Shown here: piece by piece, positions 1 through 13,614 of the stretch
How positions within the stretch are numbered: the stretch's first letter is position 1
Layout: every line of letters starts with the position of its first letter
Notes under the pieces: model-generated
The model's input: the letters and a program-made list of their open reading frames with translations, nothing else
What the model was told of the DNA's origin: nothing
Database searches by the model: none
Made by a program: the position numbers and the translations under genes
Assembly (NCBI GenBank): GCA_038503035.1
Contig: JAVSML010024710.1
Span: forward strand, 186,001-250,000
DNA length: 64,000 nt
Direction: 5' to 3'
Source: Crocodylus rhombifer
Taxonomy: Eukaryota; Chordata; Crocodylia; Crocodylidae

Positions 1-2880
1 AAAAATATTCTACAGACAAATGAAACAACTGACATATTTAGAAAGGAAAGGAATTCACAAACTATCTTTTTTACTGTCTCCATGAGAGGAGCTGTCTTTC
101 ATTTAATGAATATGCATTTCTAAAATTCACTTTTTCTAGAACCTCACATCTCTATTTATTTTTACATTGCTAAATTATTACTGGAAAAGTTCTGACCATT
201 TATCTGTCTAAAAAGAAAACCAACAAAAAACCCTGAACATTCAAAACCAGAGCTGTTTTGCTAAGCCAAGTCTAAGGAAATTAATCTTTGTATGTTTGTT
301 GCGGGGGTGGCTTGAGCAAGGATGCTTCCAAAATAAATAACTAATTGAAAGATTCTATTAATTATGAGATAAATAAGTGCATTTTACAGAGCTTATAAAA
401 TGCCCAGGTGCCTTTCATAAGGCATGAATCCAGAGACAGAGATCTTAACCACCTGAGATATGCAATAATTCCCTAGAAACATATTCATTGGATGTCTTAT
501 ATTGTTATGAAATTGAATGTACTAAAACACCAGAAGAGCAAGTGCCCCAGTGGTTGGTGCTATGTGGGAAACCCTATTTTTCCTTCCTAGAATCAATCTC
601 ATCTTTTATAGTCATTTAAACAGGTTGGCATGCCTGGTTCTGCACTGGTGGGCTTTGTCCCTCAAAGAAGCCCCTCAGCCCACTCAAACAGCAGTCCATA
701 AAACAAAGATCCTTGTCCAAACAACAAACGAAACAAAACCCCTGGCCTTTCTCCAGGCAGCAGGAGGGCCCTTTAGCTCTAGCTCTTCCTAGAAGCAAAT
801 TCCTCTGGGTAGAGTCTGTCTGCTAGCCACAAACTACTCCTTCTCCAGCTCTAACTCCTTGTTCTCTCCTCTTGGGCTTTCAGCTGCCCAATTACCATTC
901 ACAACTGGGTTCCTACTCCAGGACTAGCTGCACCACTAAATGGGCCAGACCACCCTGCTACACTCCTGATGTTATTCAAACAATTACCTAAAAAGCTGCC
1001 CGTATCTTTTCTCTGATAACTTTGAAGACCTTTATCTTCTTTTTTAATATAGAGATAATTACTGGCGATGTTGCAATGTAAGCAAGTCCAGAATCTGAGG
1101 ACGAGAGTGAGCAAGCGAGAGGAAAGAAATGCCTTGAATTACTCAACATTAACTCTTCTAGCCAATTAAAATAAGGATAGTTTTCCAAAAAAGTATTTTT
1201 TCTAGTTTGTCCTTCTTTACTACTCCATCGGGTATACTAAAAAACATAAATACGCCACAAGAAAGTTATAGAGGGTCTCTGAACAATTGACAAGAAGTCA
1301 ATCCTGATCCTCCTTTCTATTTAAATTGACACTATGTGACATACCATAACTTTTAAATAAAAATTTGGTAGAAACAAACTATAAAAATGTTCTACATTTT
1401 TCAAGTAACAAATTTACAGCTTGTTAGCCATTGTTATGGTTTCTTGACCATTTTTATTGTGTGATAATTACTTTGCATGTGTAGCACATCTAAATGTATT
1501 GTGCAAATAACTAGTTCTTTGAACAATACATATAATGGGTCAGGATTCTACCCTGTTAAGTTACATTAACTTTTCTGGAGCTGATCATGAGACTCATCCA
1601 AAAAATTCTATTGTGTCCAAATTTTTAAAACCATTTAATATATTTTTACTAATTTTCAGGTTTGCAAAATGAAACAAAACAAGATATGCAATAAGCTCCT
1701 GGTGCTATCTAAACAATGCTTTAAAAACCTGCCAATATCTTTCCTCTGACAATTTCTGTAGACCTTAATCTTCAGTTGTTTCTCTGCAGTGTATAATCGA
1801 TATGCCAAATTCAAAGAGAGCAGTGCTATTTAAAATAAGCCCAGCAGATTCAAATCAATAGATGCAACAAACAATCCTGCTATTCTTTGTCTTAGTTATC
1901 AATTCCATCAGATGTCCCTGCGCAATCTCAAAAGCAGGCCAACCCAGCACTTTTTAAGAAGTCCTCTGTGGCCATGTTGAGTAACCTAATTATTTTTTCA
2001 GACTTAAACTGTGCCTCAAAAAACCCAAACTAACTCCCTCCATGCCAGAGGTACTCTATTTCTCTTTTGTGGGTAAGCAGCTGCCTGCACAATGTTCAGA
2101 ATTAGATCCGATCCCTGTGACCCGGTGCCACCCCTATACTATTTCCCTTAATTTCTAACTGTTTTGATAAGTCAGTAGCAAGTACAATCACAAATGAATG
2201 GAATTTGGTCTTTGGTGGGATGAGATGTCTTCAAGTCTGAAGCTCATTTTATATGAGCTCCAAGCTCCTACCTCCAGGGTTCAAATTACACTTTGACTCT
2301 TGGAAGGGTTTGAGGCAGCAGCAGAAAGAAGCCGCAGGGCAGCCCAGGCATGGGGTCCAGACAGCAATGAGGAGGAAGGGCTGCTTTTCCCCAATGCTAA
2401 GCAGCAGTTTCTGCCTGGCTGCCGGGGGAGGGGGTGGGTCTCATCACTTTTGGAGGTGCTCTCATCTCTTCTTATGGGGGGGTTTCGCCCCTCCAGGCTC
2501 CCCCGTAATTCAAATCCTGCCTAGCTCTGACCAAGTTTGGCCTCTTGGATTTTCTTTGCTTCTCATACATTAACATGACCCCAACTTTACAAATTTATAG
2601 TTCCCTTAAAATATACGAATAATTTTTCAATATGTCAAATAGGACATCATCTCACTCTCCCCATAACGGAAAATCAGCTTGCTCACAGAATCTGATAAAG
2701 CACACTTTGGAAACCATACAGAAATAGTTTATTCCATATAAAATAACTTGGTGTCCACTTTTTCCTCTTTTTCCTAAGCACAGAGTAGCTATACCAGGCT
2801 AAACAAATCTTGCAGAGGCCAAAGTAGGCACAGCTGTTTCAAAGAAGCTAGTAAAAAGAGGCACCTGTTGTTTATTGACA
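1..2880. other. AT-rich intronic sequence with one old direct repeat
   Basis: No exon or recognisable mobile element. Two diverged direct copies of about 75 bp, at 965-1042 and 1697-1774, share TCCTGRTG, TATCTTTYCTCTGA and AGACCTTWATCTTC segments; they may be fragments of an old interspersed repeat. A short GC-richer patch at 2300-2480 has open frames that look accidental. Confidence 0.5.
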
Positions 2881-2889
2881 AAGCAGTAA

Positions 2890-3500
2890 GTGGACTTAAT
2901 TAAAATAGATTCTAGTTTAGGGGTGGGGTGTCGTGGGGCCAGATGTGGAGCCAGCTGGGGGCAGGGTGTAACTCTTGGAACTCTCAAACTTGGAGGCAGC
3001 AGCAGCACAGGGTGGGGGCAGAGGCGGGTGGAGGGATGGCAGGGACTGAGTGGGACGGCACTGCATAGCCATGATGGTGGGGACAGAGCAGAGGGGCGAG
3101 GCCAGCAGGACAGAGATGGATTGGGACAGCAGAGCGCTGCCATGACAGTGGGAACAGAGGGGATGGAGGGGGGTGGGGGGAGAGGCAAGAGGCAGAGACG
3201 GAGTAGGACGGCAGAGTGCCGCCATGATGTCAGGGACAGAGGAGACAGAGCGGGGGTGCGGCCACAAGGGCAGGGACGAAGTAGGATGGTGGAGTGCTGC
3301 CATGACACAGGGACAGAGCAGGGGGGGCAGGCCCCTCCCCCCACCGTTTCTTGGAGGCAGCAGCAACACAGGGTGCTGGTGGAGGGGGACAGAGGAGACG
3401 GCAGGGCAAGCTTCTCCCCTGCCCCTGGAAGGCAGCAGCAGCACGGGGTGGTGGGTGGTGGCACTCCGTCCCTGCCTGCTCCTCCCTCCCCATCATTCTT
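2890..3500. repeat. G-rich degenerate tandem repeat
   Basis: About four units of 70-90 bp recur between 3030 and 3330. Each holds a GGGACRGMR...GAGTGCTGCCATGA...GGGACAGAG pattern. They are bracketed by GGAGGCAGCAGCA segments at 2990, 3355 and 3430. Several overlapping frames are open on both strands because of composition, not coding. The block may be the body of an old non-autonomous transposon, but I could not define its ends. Confidence 0.65.
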
Positions 3501-3509
3501 GATGGGCAA

Positions 3510-5269
3510 TTCACTAGTGTGTGTATAAAGGTAATTATAAAGAAAGGGTGGACTGGAAGAGAGTTCAGTAATGTTAACTGAATCTCTAAATGCTCAGCAG
3601 CAGAATCAGTCAGAAGTTCAGAAAGTTACTTACATCCTCCTTTGGACTGTAAAATAGATTTGGAAATCTCATGAGGCAGGCAGAAAGATATAGCCAATTC
3701 TTATTTTATACAAAATACAACTAGTTTCTGACTCTGATCCTCCTAACTTCTCATCTTAACTTACAAAAACCTGAGCCAGGAACAAATCAGTCACAATGCC
3801 AAATGTCTATACCTACTCAGGAAAAAATAAAGGGAGCACAGGCAGCCTTTCTCTTTAGCATAAATGTGTGTGTTATTTGTAACCTTTTACAAATCTCAGT
3901 CTCAATCCTGCAAACAGTAAACCACACGAATAGTCCTAGCGGTTTGGCAGAACAGCTCATTTGCTTAGGGGTGACAAAAGGGGTGTGATCTTTTTACTAT
4001 AGCACATTTTTCAGTTCACCAATGACTTCCCTGTTCACCAGCACACTGTCATCCTCATATTAAGGCACTACTGACAGTAATTTCTAGAGGTCTCAGTCAG
4101 GTCAGGACCCTAATATACCAAACATTTTACAAACTGTCCTTGCTACAAAGAGTTTAATTTATTTTTACATCTGAACTGGAATAAGTATCAAATTCAAAAA
4201 TTATATCTACACATTATGACTGGTCACTAAAACAGCAGTCCTACAGTCATGCAGGATGCAAGAGCATCTGCTTTATTCTGGGCTATACAGTATCTTTCTG
4301 TGCAATGTTAACACATGGGTTTGTTACATCTGTACAATTCTATTACAATAAATCATGTGACATGCATTTTACGGTTCTGGAGTTTTGGCAATGCAAATAA
4401 ACAAGAATACCACATGAAATTTCACATGTGGAAACTAAACACTAAGAACAAACATGTTCAGAAAAACAGCTTGCTTTGGAGCTACAAACGATTGTGTGAC
4501 TACCTTCCCATTTCAGTTTTAAAACACAATTATTACTTCACTCCATACAAAAATCTCGATAGAGAATCCTAAAGGAGTCAATGTCCTGGAAAGACAGAGA
4601 GAAGTCCTGGCTCTGATGTCAAAGGAATGTTTGCTATCATGTGGAATGGGACCAGGATTGCAACCATAGTATATGTTTTTGTATCACTTTATATATTAAA
4701 AATATCTTTCCAGCTTATAATAGGTCTCTGTAGCCAAAAGAAGATTTGCCGAGACAAATTCAATACCAATGTCTTGGTATGGATGGTGGAATCTAACTGG
4801 GGGTAAATTCAAGCCCTAATCCTTCAATCCAGCAGATTCCATCTCAAAAGAAATTAAACATCAAACCCAGAGATGTGTTGAGTACTAACACATAGGAATG
4901 ATTACAAAGAGCAGCTAAAATATGTGCTCAGCTGGTATTTTTCCACATTTTTTTAGCAATGCTTGAAAGTGACAGAGCACTTTATACTTCCAAGCCTTTA
5001 TTGAACAAGCAATCAAATACAAGGTCTGATCAAAGCCCAGAGAACTCAGCAGAATTTGCTCCATTGTTTACAAGAGTTAAATCACGTAATTAAGGACAGT
5101 GCTGATGTTCCCTGGAAAAGGTGTTCAATGAAAGAAAGCACCTTAATCTAGTGCAGTGTCAACATGTTTTTCAACAAGCCATCACAGTCTTAGAGGTAGG
5201 CTATGCTGGCCAAAAGGTGAGTATGGCTAATACTCCGAGTGGTCTGTTGGTTCTAAGTATCCCCTAGTT
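3510..5269. other. AT-rich intronic sequence, nothing recognised
   Basis: Unique-looking AT-rich sequence without a supported exon, RNA gene or mobile element. Confidence 0.5.
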
Positions 5270-6122
5270 CAGGGGTGTCAAATGCACCCAGGTCTCAGGC
5301 CAGATCTGGATCATGGGGAGCTTCTCCTGGACAGGATCTGTTGGGCTAGGTCCACGGCTGGTTGTTAGGGGACTAGGTTGTGGGCAGTCTAGCACAGGAA
5401 TTGGGTCTCTGAGGGAGGGATGAGAGTCAGTTATGGCTAATTAGCAGACCTGGAGGGAGAAACTGAAGCAGTATCTATAATACAAGCCAGCGTCAGAATC
5501 CAAAAAGTTACAAGCCATGCTACCAAGCCTGGAGGGGAAACCCCACAGGTAGAAATCCAAACACAGAGCCAAAGCAAGTGGTCTAGAACCAGAACTCAGA
5601 TCTACAGGTGAATACCAAATCTTGAAGTCCAAGGAGAAGATTATTGGCCAGGGTCAGGAGCCAGGAAAACCAGAGAGTATGAGCGTCAGGAGGCTTCCCA
5701 CAACAAACTAAGTCAGGACTGCTGAGTGGCCTGGAAACCCACAGCCTCAGATGGTACAAAATGGATAGGCAGCACTCCCAGCAGCTAATCAAGAAGCTCA
5801 CTTGTTTCTAAACTGGGGCAGAGTATGTCAGCTAAGGGTTTAATGCAGGTGTGGCTGCTGAAGTACTTGGCCCAGGCTGGCCTGCCTGATCAGTCCCTGG
5901 CACTGGTGGTGGCAGGGCAAGCTGAGCAAGGGCTGTATCTGCACAGCCCTTGCTCACCTCCCGCTGCCAAAGTCTGTGTCCACTGGGGACATAAATTCTG
6001 TGACAGACCCCACCCCATTGCTTCCCAAACTCCAGTAGCCCGGCAAGTACCATCTGTCAGCTAGCCCATTTAATGGTTTTGCAGGCCGGATTCAAGCCTT
6101 GGGCCATACATTTGATACCCCT
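5270..6122. mobile_element. hAT-like non-autonomous element (CAGGGGTGTCAAATG ends)
   Basis: CAGGGGTGTCAAATGCACC at 5270 faces CATTTGATACCCCT ending at 6122, giving inverted termini of about 15 bp. Adjacent subterminal GGCCAGATCTGGA and GGCCGGATTCAAG also mirror each other. The target duplication is too decayed to call. The interior (about 5340-6060) differs in style and may be a nested insertion or internal satellite-like filler. No transposase frame. Confidence 0.55.
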
Positions 6123-7620
6123 TCCCCAAGCAGTCTCTATTACTGTAATGTAGATGTTTTTGCTCAAAGAAGAAACTACAGCTGTCCACCCCATTCAAAA
6201 GCTAATGGGAAGGAAGCAATACTTTTACCTGCCTTTCTGCAGGATAAAACATATTTTGGAAGTGAGACAGGACAAGTTGGCAGAAAGAGATCAAAATATA
6301 CCTGTGTGCACCATGTGACTGGAAAATTTGGCCTATAAGTGAGCATTCATAACTCCCCCTTGAGGCAAGCAAGTATTCACCTAATTTAATCAAATCCAGA
6401 CACAAGAAGGAGCAATTTACCTAAAAATCACAGAACAAGCACAACTGCTGCCCCATTGGAGCCAGTGGCAGCACCCTCACTGACTTAAAAGGGAGTGGGA
6501 TTGGGACTTAAATCAGTGTGAAAGCTGTAATTCACACAAACAGTTCCTGATTTCTACTCCCATATTCATGCCATTAGACAGATACCTTGGTTCAGTACAG
6601 CAAAAAAATAATATAGGCATTAGTCCACACTCTATACTGCCAAAAAAAAATTTCTCCTTGTTGTACTAGTTCAGCTCCTTTCACCAGTATGACTGAGGTA
6701 AAGTACTGGCTCCTTTGTAAACCATAAAATTTCCATCCAGTTATACCAAAGTTTTTCCTTAAGCAAAGCAAACATTCAAAATGTCTGAAATTGAAAAAAG
6801 AAAAGAGACTCTATAATTTAAAACTATGGTCTTTAATTTAAAAAATCTATCTCTGCATCTGGATAGTAACCTTGCAGCATAAAGCACCATGGAAGGACAG
6901 AGTCTGAAAAGGTCTGAAAAAGTAAGCCTTTTGAAAATATCAAAATGCTGAAAGATGTTTAGTTCTGGTAACTCTACCAGATGCTGCTGTATAATACAGA
7001 TGGGCTTGACTCGGCAGTTTCATTTCTGCACAATAAAATATCTATTCTTTCCACTGTAGAATCTGGCTGTATTTTAATCTTTGGTATATAGCTTTTATTA
7101 CACGTCCCCCCCCCCCCATTAGCCTGTGGGAGAATTTTTCTGGTCTCTGGCATATGAAAATTCACACTAGTTTTAAATATGTAGACATGAACCACACTGC
7201 AATATGGACAGCTGATTAGTAGTAGATGGACAATCAAGCAAATTGCTGTATCACGTCAGAAAGCACTATCAGACTTTTCCAGAAAACTATCATAAACTAT
7301 GGTCAAAGGAGGTCCTCAAGTGGATATACTGGTTCCAACCCAAGGTCTGACACAGTCTTAAGCCACTCACTCTATACCTTGGCTCCTTGCAAAAAATAAC
7401 TGTGCCTGACCAAATAGCACTGAGGTTAGGGACAGGAATATTCCTACTTTCCCCGATGCAGCTGCTACACCTTCTAATTCCCACTGGTAAAATAAATAAA
7501 TAAATAGATCTTCCATGCCTGCCACCAGCTCTGACATTTTAATCATTATTCAGATGATCAGCTACAAACAGCACTGCAATTTTTTCTCATGTCTTACTAA
7601 TCCACACTCAAAGTGTAAGC
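6123..7620. other. AT-rich intronic sequence
   Basis: No supported gene or mobile element. A run of 12 C occurs at 7104-7115. Confidence 0.5.
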
Positions 7621-7621
7621 A

Positions 7622-8720
7622 GCATGAGGAAGATCTGGAACAGTCAGCATGGATTCACCAAGGGCAAGTCATATCTGACCAACCCAACTGCCTTCTACAA
7701 TGAGATGACTGGTTCTGTGGATGTGGGAAGAACAGTGGACACGATATACCTTGACTTTAGCAAGGCTTTTGATATAGTCTCCCACAACATTCTTGCAAGC
7801 AAGCTAAGGAAGTATAGGTTGAACAGACTGTAAGGCAGATAGAAAAATGGCTGGATCATCAGACTCAGATGGTAGTTATGAATGGCTCGATGTCTAGTTG
7901 AAAGCCAGTATTAAGTGGAGTGCCCCAGGGGTTGGTCCTGGGGTCAGTTTTGTTCAATGTCTTCACCAACAGCCTGAAAGATGGGATGGAGTTTTTCCTC
8001 AGATGATGCCAGCCTGGGGGAGTAATGCAACAAGGTAGGGCTAAGATTCAGAGACACCTTAATAAATTGGAAGATTGGGCCAAAAGAAATCTCATTAGGT
8101 TCAACAAAGACAAGTGAAAAGTCCTTCACTTAGCCTTAGTACAGGCTGGGAATAGACTGGCTAAGCAGCAGCTCTGCAGAAAAGGACCCAGGGGTTACAG
8201 TGGATAATAAGCTGAATATGAGCCAGCAGCATGCCCTTGTTGTGAAGAAGGCTCATGGCATACTGGGCTGCATTAGTAGGAGTGCTGTCAGCAGATCAAG
8301 GGAAGTTATTATTTCCCTCTATTCAGCACTGGTAAGGCCACTGGTGTGTTCAGGTTTGCCCCCCCCCCCACAGAAATCATGTGGACAAGTTGGAGGAAGT
8401 CCAGCAGAGGGCAACAAAAATAGTTCAGGGGCTAGGGGACATGACTTATGAGGAGAGGCTGAAGGAACTGGGTAACTACCTGAGGGTTGGTTACAAAGAG
8501 GATGGAGCTAGATTGTTTTCAGTGGTGACAGATGACAGAACAAGGATCAATGGTCTCAAAATGCAGCAAGGGAAGTTTAGGTTAAATATCAGGAAAAACT
8601 CTCTCACAAGGAGAGTAGTAAAACACTGAATCAGGTTACCCAGAGAGGTGGCGAAATCTCCATCCTTGGAGATTTTTAAGAGTAGGCTAGACAATGTACT
8701 ATCAATCACTGTTTCTGCAT
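7622..8720 (+). mobile_element. CR1 LINE fragment (RT to 3' region), copy 1
   Basis: Translated pieces are typical of CR1 reverse transcriptase: [17 protein letters not shown], then [15 protein letters not shown] (7741-7790) with the first catalytic Asp block, then the thumb/C-terminal region through MDKLEEVQQRATKIVQGL and the IRKNSLTRRVVKH segment. Frames are broken by stops and indels, and the polymerase active-site region (about 7995-8015) is scrambled. The 5' part is absent, as is usual for truncated LINEs. It lies antisense to RAB31. Confidence 0.85.
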
Positions 8721-8739
8721 CCAAGGATTGTTGTATCCA

Positions 8740-9600
8740 CTAAATTTATGCAGGCTTTAAAACTCACCCTTTTGCTATTCACAAATAAGGATATTTTACT
8801 TGCTGGTCTGAAGGATCATCTGTAAGGATAATTTACCGTCCTCCAGGTACCCTGGGTTCAGGAGTGTCCCTAGTATTCAACCTAAATTTGGTGACTGCTG
8901 CATCCGAGAGGGAATGCAGTCATTTACTGACAGGTGGAAGTTAGTCAGGAGAAAAAGCTTTTGCTGCCTTCAAACTGCTTCAGTTCACAGGTGAGTCAAA
9001 TCAGCATAAAGCAGCACAGTACAAATAAATAGAGGAAATTCAAGACCAGCCCTTGGACTGATCTGCCTCTTTTCATCTGACTTGTGAAGCTAAGAGCAGC
9101 CTGATCTCTTATGATGAACCAGCTGTTACCAAGGAGGCATCCTAGCCTTATATCTGGTTCCAAAAGAACACATCATTTAAGAAGGATTTGTTTTCTTTCT
9201 AGAAGTTTAGGTTTTTCTCTCATATGGTCTCCTAATTAAAATAGATTATTTCAGGTGTGTGTCATGCTATTTTCATAAAAAATTATTTTACTGCCAAGTT
9301 GCTGAGCAGCAGCCCCCAGCTCTGGAGTATTTTCTCACACGTTTGCATACAACTGTAAGCTATTCACATCTCTCTTTCCCCCATCTCCCGCCGGCCAACT
9401 TTAAACTTTAAAAGATTCCCCTCCAAATAAGAGTTCTGTTTTCTCTGGAATTGGCACTGTGCTTTACTCATTATCCCAAGTGATCTGCAGAGCTTGCACA
9501 AGCCTGGCATTGTGATCTTACAAGGTAAATGACATTATGCCATCTTGCCCATCTGTGATGTACAGGAGTTACTGGAATACACAGGTACAGAAAAATTCTG
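8740..9600. other. Intronic sequence, nothing recognised
   Basis: No supported gene or mobile element between the CR1 tail and the hairpin MITE. Confidence 0.45.
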
Positions 9601-9602
9601 AC

Positions 9603-9830
9603 AGGGCGCATCGATACAAGATACTACTGTGCAGTGGTTACTGCACCTTTATTTAGTACCTGTATAATCAAAGTACTAAATGAAGGCGCAGTAACCGGAG
9701 ATACTCCACAGTTGTGCCGGCAAACACCTTTTAAGTGCACAGTAGCCTAATAGTAGTAAACCTAATGGTTTGTGCTACTGGTCAGTATTATTTGGCTACT
9801 GCGCAGTCAGCATCTTGTGTAGACACACAC
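9603..9830. mobile_element. Hairpin MITE, hAT-like (CAGGGCGCATC family)
   Basis: The left end CAGGGCGCATCGATACAAG faces ATCTTGTGTAGACACAC at the right. An internal near-perfect stem pairs GGTTACTGCACCTTTATT (from 9636) with the mirror segment ending at 9696, meeting at GTAC; the sequence is largely palindromic. Related copies or termini occur at 23437, 45351 and 58001. No coding capacity. Confidence 0.65.
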
Positions 9831-9839
9831 ACATACCCA

Positions 9840-11890
9840 CACCCCCAGAAACAGTACCTACCTAGAGGCCTCTTAGATGTGCAGTTGTGTATTCTCTTGG
9901 GCAAAGGGCATTTGCCAAATCCCATTTGAAACATACAAAATGCTAAAAAAAACAAAAAGGTACCTTTCTTCTCTTGCAGGACTTCAAATCTAGCTGACTC
10001 ATAACAATGCTGTTTCTTAATCTTGATATTCAGTTCCTTGTAACCCAAGGACAACCATAGAAATCTAGCTGGGAATGCATTCAGTAAATGTATAATTAAT
10101 TTGTGTTTTTTTTCTTACATTCCCTGATATGAAGGGGATTTACTTACGTCCCCTAATGTTAAGTACTACAGTTTCTTAGGCCCTGCACAGATGTGCTGTG
10201 TACCAGGGTGAAGGGGGAAAAGAGGTGGAGACCCCTTCCCTGGCACTGGGGCTGCAGCGGAAAAGCCCCGCGGCACCAGGAAAAAAACCCTAGTAACCCC
10301 GCAAGGGGGAAATACTTACCCCAGCAGGCATTCTGAACAGGGAGCAGCAGCAGACAGACAAACTGCCGAGGTGGCTCACAAGCCACTTGTTTATATGGTC
10401 AGGACCAGCACAAGGCAGTGACATCATCAAGGGACCCTGGACAGCTCCGATAAGAGCCAGCTGCAGACAGAACGCCGGGGGTGCACCAGCTGAGAGGCAG
10501 CTGGGCACAGTGATGTACCATGGGTCTCTGGCACCCGGGGGCCAATGCTTACATTTGCACCCCACTGCTGTCCTTCTCATAGAAATACTTAAAGCCCCCT
10601 GCCCCAAGCCTTGTTTGGTTACCTGTTTCAGCTGGGAAGGAAATGAAAGTCCTGGCAAACCAGATGTGGGGGGAAGGGTGGTGGCTGGAATTTCTGGCCG
10701 GAACAGGTAACTAAACATCCAGCTCATGGGGCAGGTGGGTGGACTACACACCAAATGCAGCCACCACTGCCGGCTCTGCAGGACACCCTGCAGCCGCAGG
10801 TTTTGCACATAGGACGGACCAGCCCTGGTCACACTGCACATTGCACAATAAGAATTCTTAAGGGCCCAACCAGCACGCCCCCTAAGCCAACACCCAGGGG
10901 CCATGGCCCCCTCTTCACCCCCTCCATCGGTCCACCACTAGCTGGGCACTCCCCCGGCATGGTTGGAGCCTCTCATTTGAGGGATCCAGGACAGGGCCCT
11001 GAAAAGGGATACACTCCACGGCCCAGAGTGTGAACTGAGCCTGGACCGGGAAGGATGCCGAGGGACAGATCGTCACACCACACACAGGACACATGAGTGG
11101 GGAGAAAGCACTGTACCTTCCCAACATTTTAATTCCTTTCTTATACTTTTGAGTTGGTGCCAAGGGCAGGAGGCAACCAATCACTCTTCCCTGGAGCCAA
11201 GGATTGAGGGGCCTCCGGGGACTCCAGGCTAGGACAGTCAAGCAGGCTCAGGCCCATCAATATACAGTCCCCAGGCACAGGACTTAGTCCCAGTCCCAGG
11301 GACAGGCATAACCCAGGCCCACTTTAACAGGCCCAAAATATAGGATCCCTGCATGCAAGGTGGTATGCTAATTAAATGCTGCATTCAGGTTGCTGTACTA
11401 GAAGCATGGGTCAGGGTCACACCAACAGGCCTGATGACCGAAGTATACAGGCCAACTAACATCCAGCTGAACACCACTGGCTGGTGCATAGAAGGGGTGT
11501 GAGGAAGGGGAAGTGAACCCCCAGGAACATCTGCTGGCATCATCTCCCAGCAAAATCCCAACTCTGAGGGAGCCTCCCACTCTTGAAGAGAACAACTAGT
11601 CATGGCAGGAGAGTATCAGGGATCTATCTCCCTGAGGAGACGATGCAATAATAGCAATAGTGCCCGTAGAAAACTGGAGGTGGGATAGGAACAGCCGATC
11701 CCGAGTGGCGTGAGAGCAACTACTCAAAACCTGGCGGGTACATGCTGTTTGAAGCTATACAAACATCTTTAAAGTGGTCCAAACAGTGAGTGTATACACA
11801 TGTACAGCCAAAGAAACACTTGAAAAATAGCCCAAATGCTTCCTGAAATGCCTGCATACTCCAGTGGTCCTTTGGCATCCCACAGTGTAT
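9840..11890. other. Intronic sequence with GC-rich block at 10170-11330
   Basis: A GC-richer block begins near TTAGGCCCTGCACAGATG (10176) and shows open frames on both strands up to 204 codons. None resembles a known protein, and the two-strand openness suggests composition. It is probably repeat-derived, but I could not find paired termini or a target duplication. Confidence 0.4.
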
Positions 11891-11901
11891 CACTCTGTGT
11901 T

Positions 11902-13612
11902 GGGACACGTTGGGAAACTTGGTCGTCACACCAGACGACAAAGCTAACGTGTTTAACAATCTCTTTGCCTCTGTCTTCCTAAGTAGGGACCAGGACAGCC
12001 ACCTCCCTGCTGGGCCCCCCTCAGGCCCCAGGGGAGGCACACCTAGGCCAAGGGTTAGCGAGGATTTAGTTAGGGAGCTTCTGGAGGGGCTGGATGTTTT
12101 CAAGTCAGCCGGCCCGGATGATCTCCACCCTAGAGTTCTAAAGGAACTGGCCCAGATCATTGCAAGTCCCCTGGCACGGCTTTATGAGCACTCGTGGTGC
12201 TCTGGAGAGGTACCAGAGGACTGGAAGAGGGCCAACGTGGTTCCCATCTTCAAAAAAGGGAGGAGGGATGACCCCGGAAACTATAGGTCAGTTAGTCTTA
12301 CCTCGATCCTAGGCAAGCTGTTCGAGAAAATTATTCTGGCACACATCTAGGTGGGGCCAGCAGGGGACTGCATGCTTAGGGGCAACCAGCACGGGTTCAT
12401 CAGTGGCAGGTCCTGTCAGACCAACCTGGTGGCCTTTACAATCAGATCACCAGATCATTAGATGCAGGGGTAGCAGTGGACATAGTCTTCCTGGACTTCC
12501 GGAAGGCTTTTGACACTGTCTCTCACCCCGTTCTCATTAAGAAACTGGAGGGCTGTGGCGTAGACACCCACACAGTCAAATGGGTCATCAACTGGCTGGA
12601 GGGCCGCACCCAGAGGGTGGTAGTGGATGGGTCCTTCTCAACCTGGAAGGACGTGGGCAGTGGGGTTCCCCAGGGCTCGGTCCTCAGGCCCGTGCTGTTC
12701 AACATCTTCATCAGTGATTTGGACGAGGGGGTAAAAAGCACCCTGTTCAAATCTGCTGATGACACTAAGATGTGGGGGGAAGTGGGCACACTAGAAGGAA
12801 GCAACAGGATACAATCAGACCTAGACAGGTTACAAGAGTGGGCGGATGAGAATAGGATGGGTTTCAACACAGACAAGTGCAAGGTGATGCACCTGGGGAG
12901 GAACAATCGGCACCATACCTACAGGTTAGGGAACTCCCCTCTTGTCAGCACGGAGGCGGAAAAGGATCTGGGGGTCATCACTGACTCCAAGATGAACATG
13001 GGTCGGCAGTGTGGGGAGGCAGTTAGCAAGGCCAACTGTACCTTTTCATGCATCCACAGATGCATTTCAAGCAGGTCCAAAGAGGTGATCCTCCCCCTCT
13101 ATGTGACACTGGTCAGGCCGCAGTTGGAGTACTGCATCCAGTTCTGGGCACCGCACTTCAAGAGGGATGTGGACACTCGCATGATCAGGGGACAGCAGGG
13201 CAGGCCCTACGAGGAGAGGCTACGGGACCTGAACCTGTTCAGCCTCCACAAGAGAAGGCTGAGGGGGGATCTTGTGGCCTGTTATAAACTAGTCAGGGGG
13301 GATCAGCAGGCATTGGGGGAGTCACTGTTCCCCTGAGCACCGCCAGGAGTGACCAGGAATAAAGGTTACAAGCTGGCAGAGGGTAGGTTTAGGTTAGACA
13401 TCAGGAGGCGCTATTTCACAGTCAGGGCGGCTAGGGCCTGGAACCTACTTCCAAGGGATGTGGTGCAGGCTGCTACCCTGGGGGGTTTTAAGAGGAGGTT
13501 AGATGAACACCTTGCTGGGGTCGTTTGACCCCAGTACTCTTTCCTGCTATGGCAGGGGCTCGGACTAGATGATCTGTTCAGGTCCCTTCCAACTCTAGAA
13601 ACTATGAAACTC
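11902..13612 (+). mobile_element. CR1 LINE fragment (most of RT plus 3' end), copy 2
   Basis: Frames 11910-12350 and 12476-13336 together encode a CR1 reverse transcriptase from FKSAGPDDLHPRVLKEL through [50 protein letters not shown] and the C-terminal SRSKEVILPLYVTLVRPQL. It is broken by a stop at about 12348 and by indels near 12440 and 13180. The polymerase box normally reads FADD; here Phe is Ser (12752-12763). The element ends near ACTATGAAAC with the usual CR1 3' sequence. It is 5'-truncated at about 11902 and dead. Confidence 0.92.
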
Positions 13613-13614
13613 CC

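Noticed and set aside
2799..3528. Long open frames on both strands (236 and 212 codons)
   Set aside because: The sequence is a degenerate G-rich tandem repeat; open frames on both strands follow from composition and periodicity.
10290..10904. A 204-codon minus-strand frame
   Set aside because: An overlapping plus-strand frame is also open; GC-rich composition and no recognisable domain.
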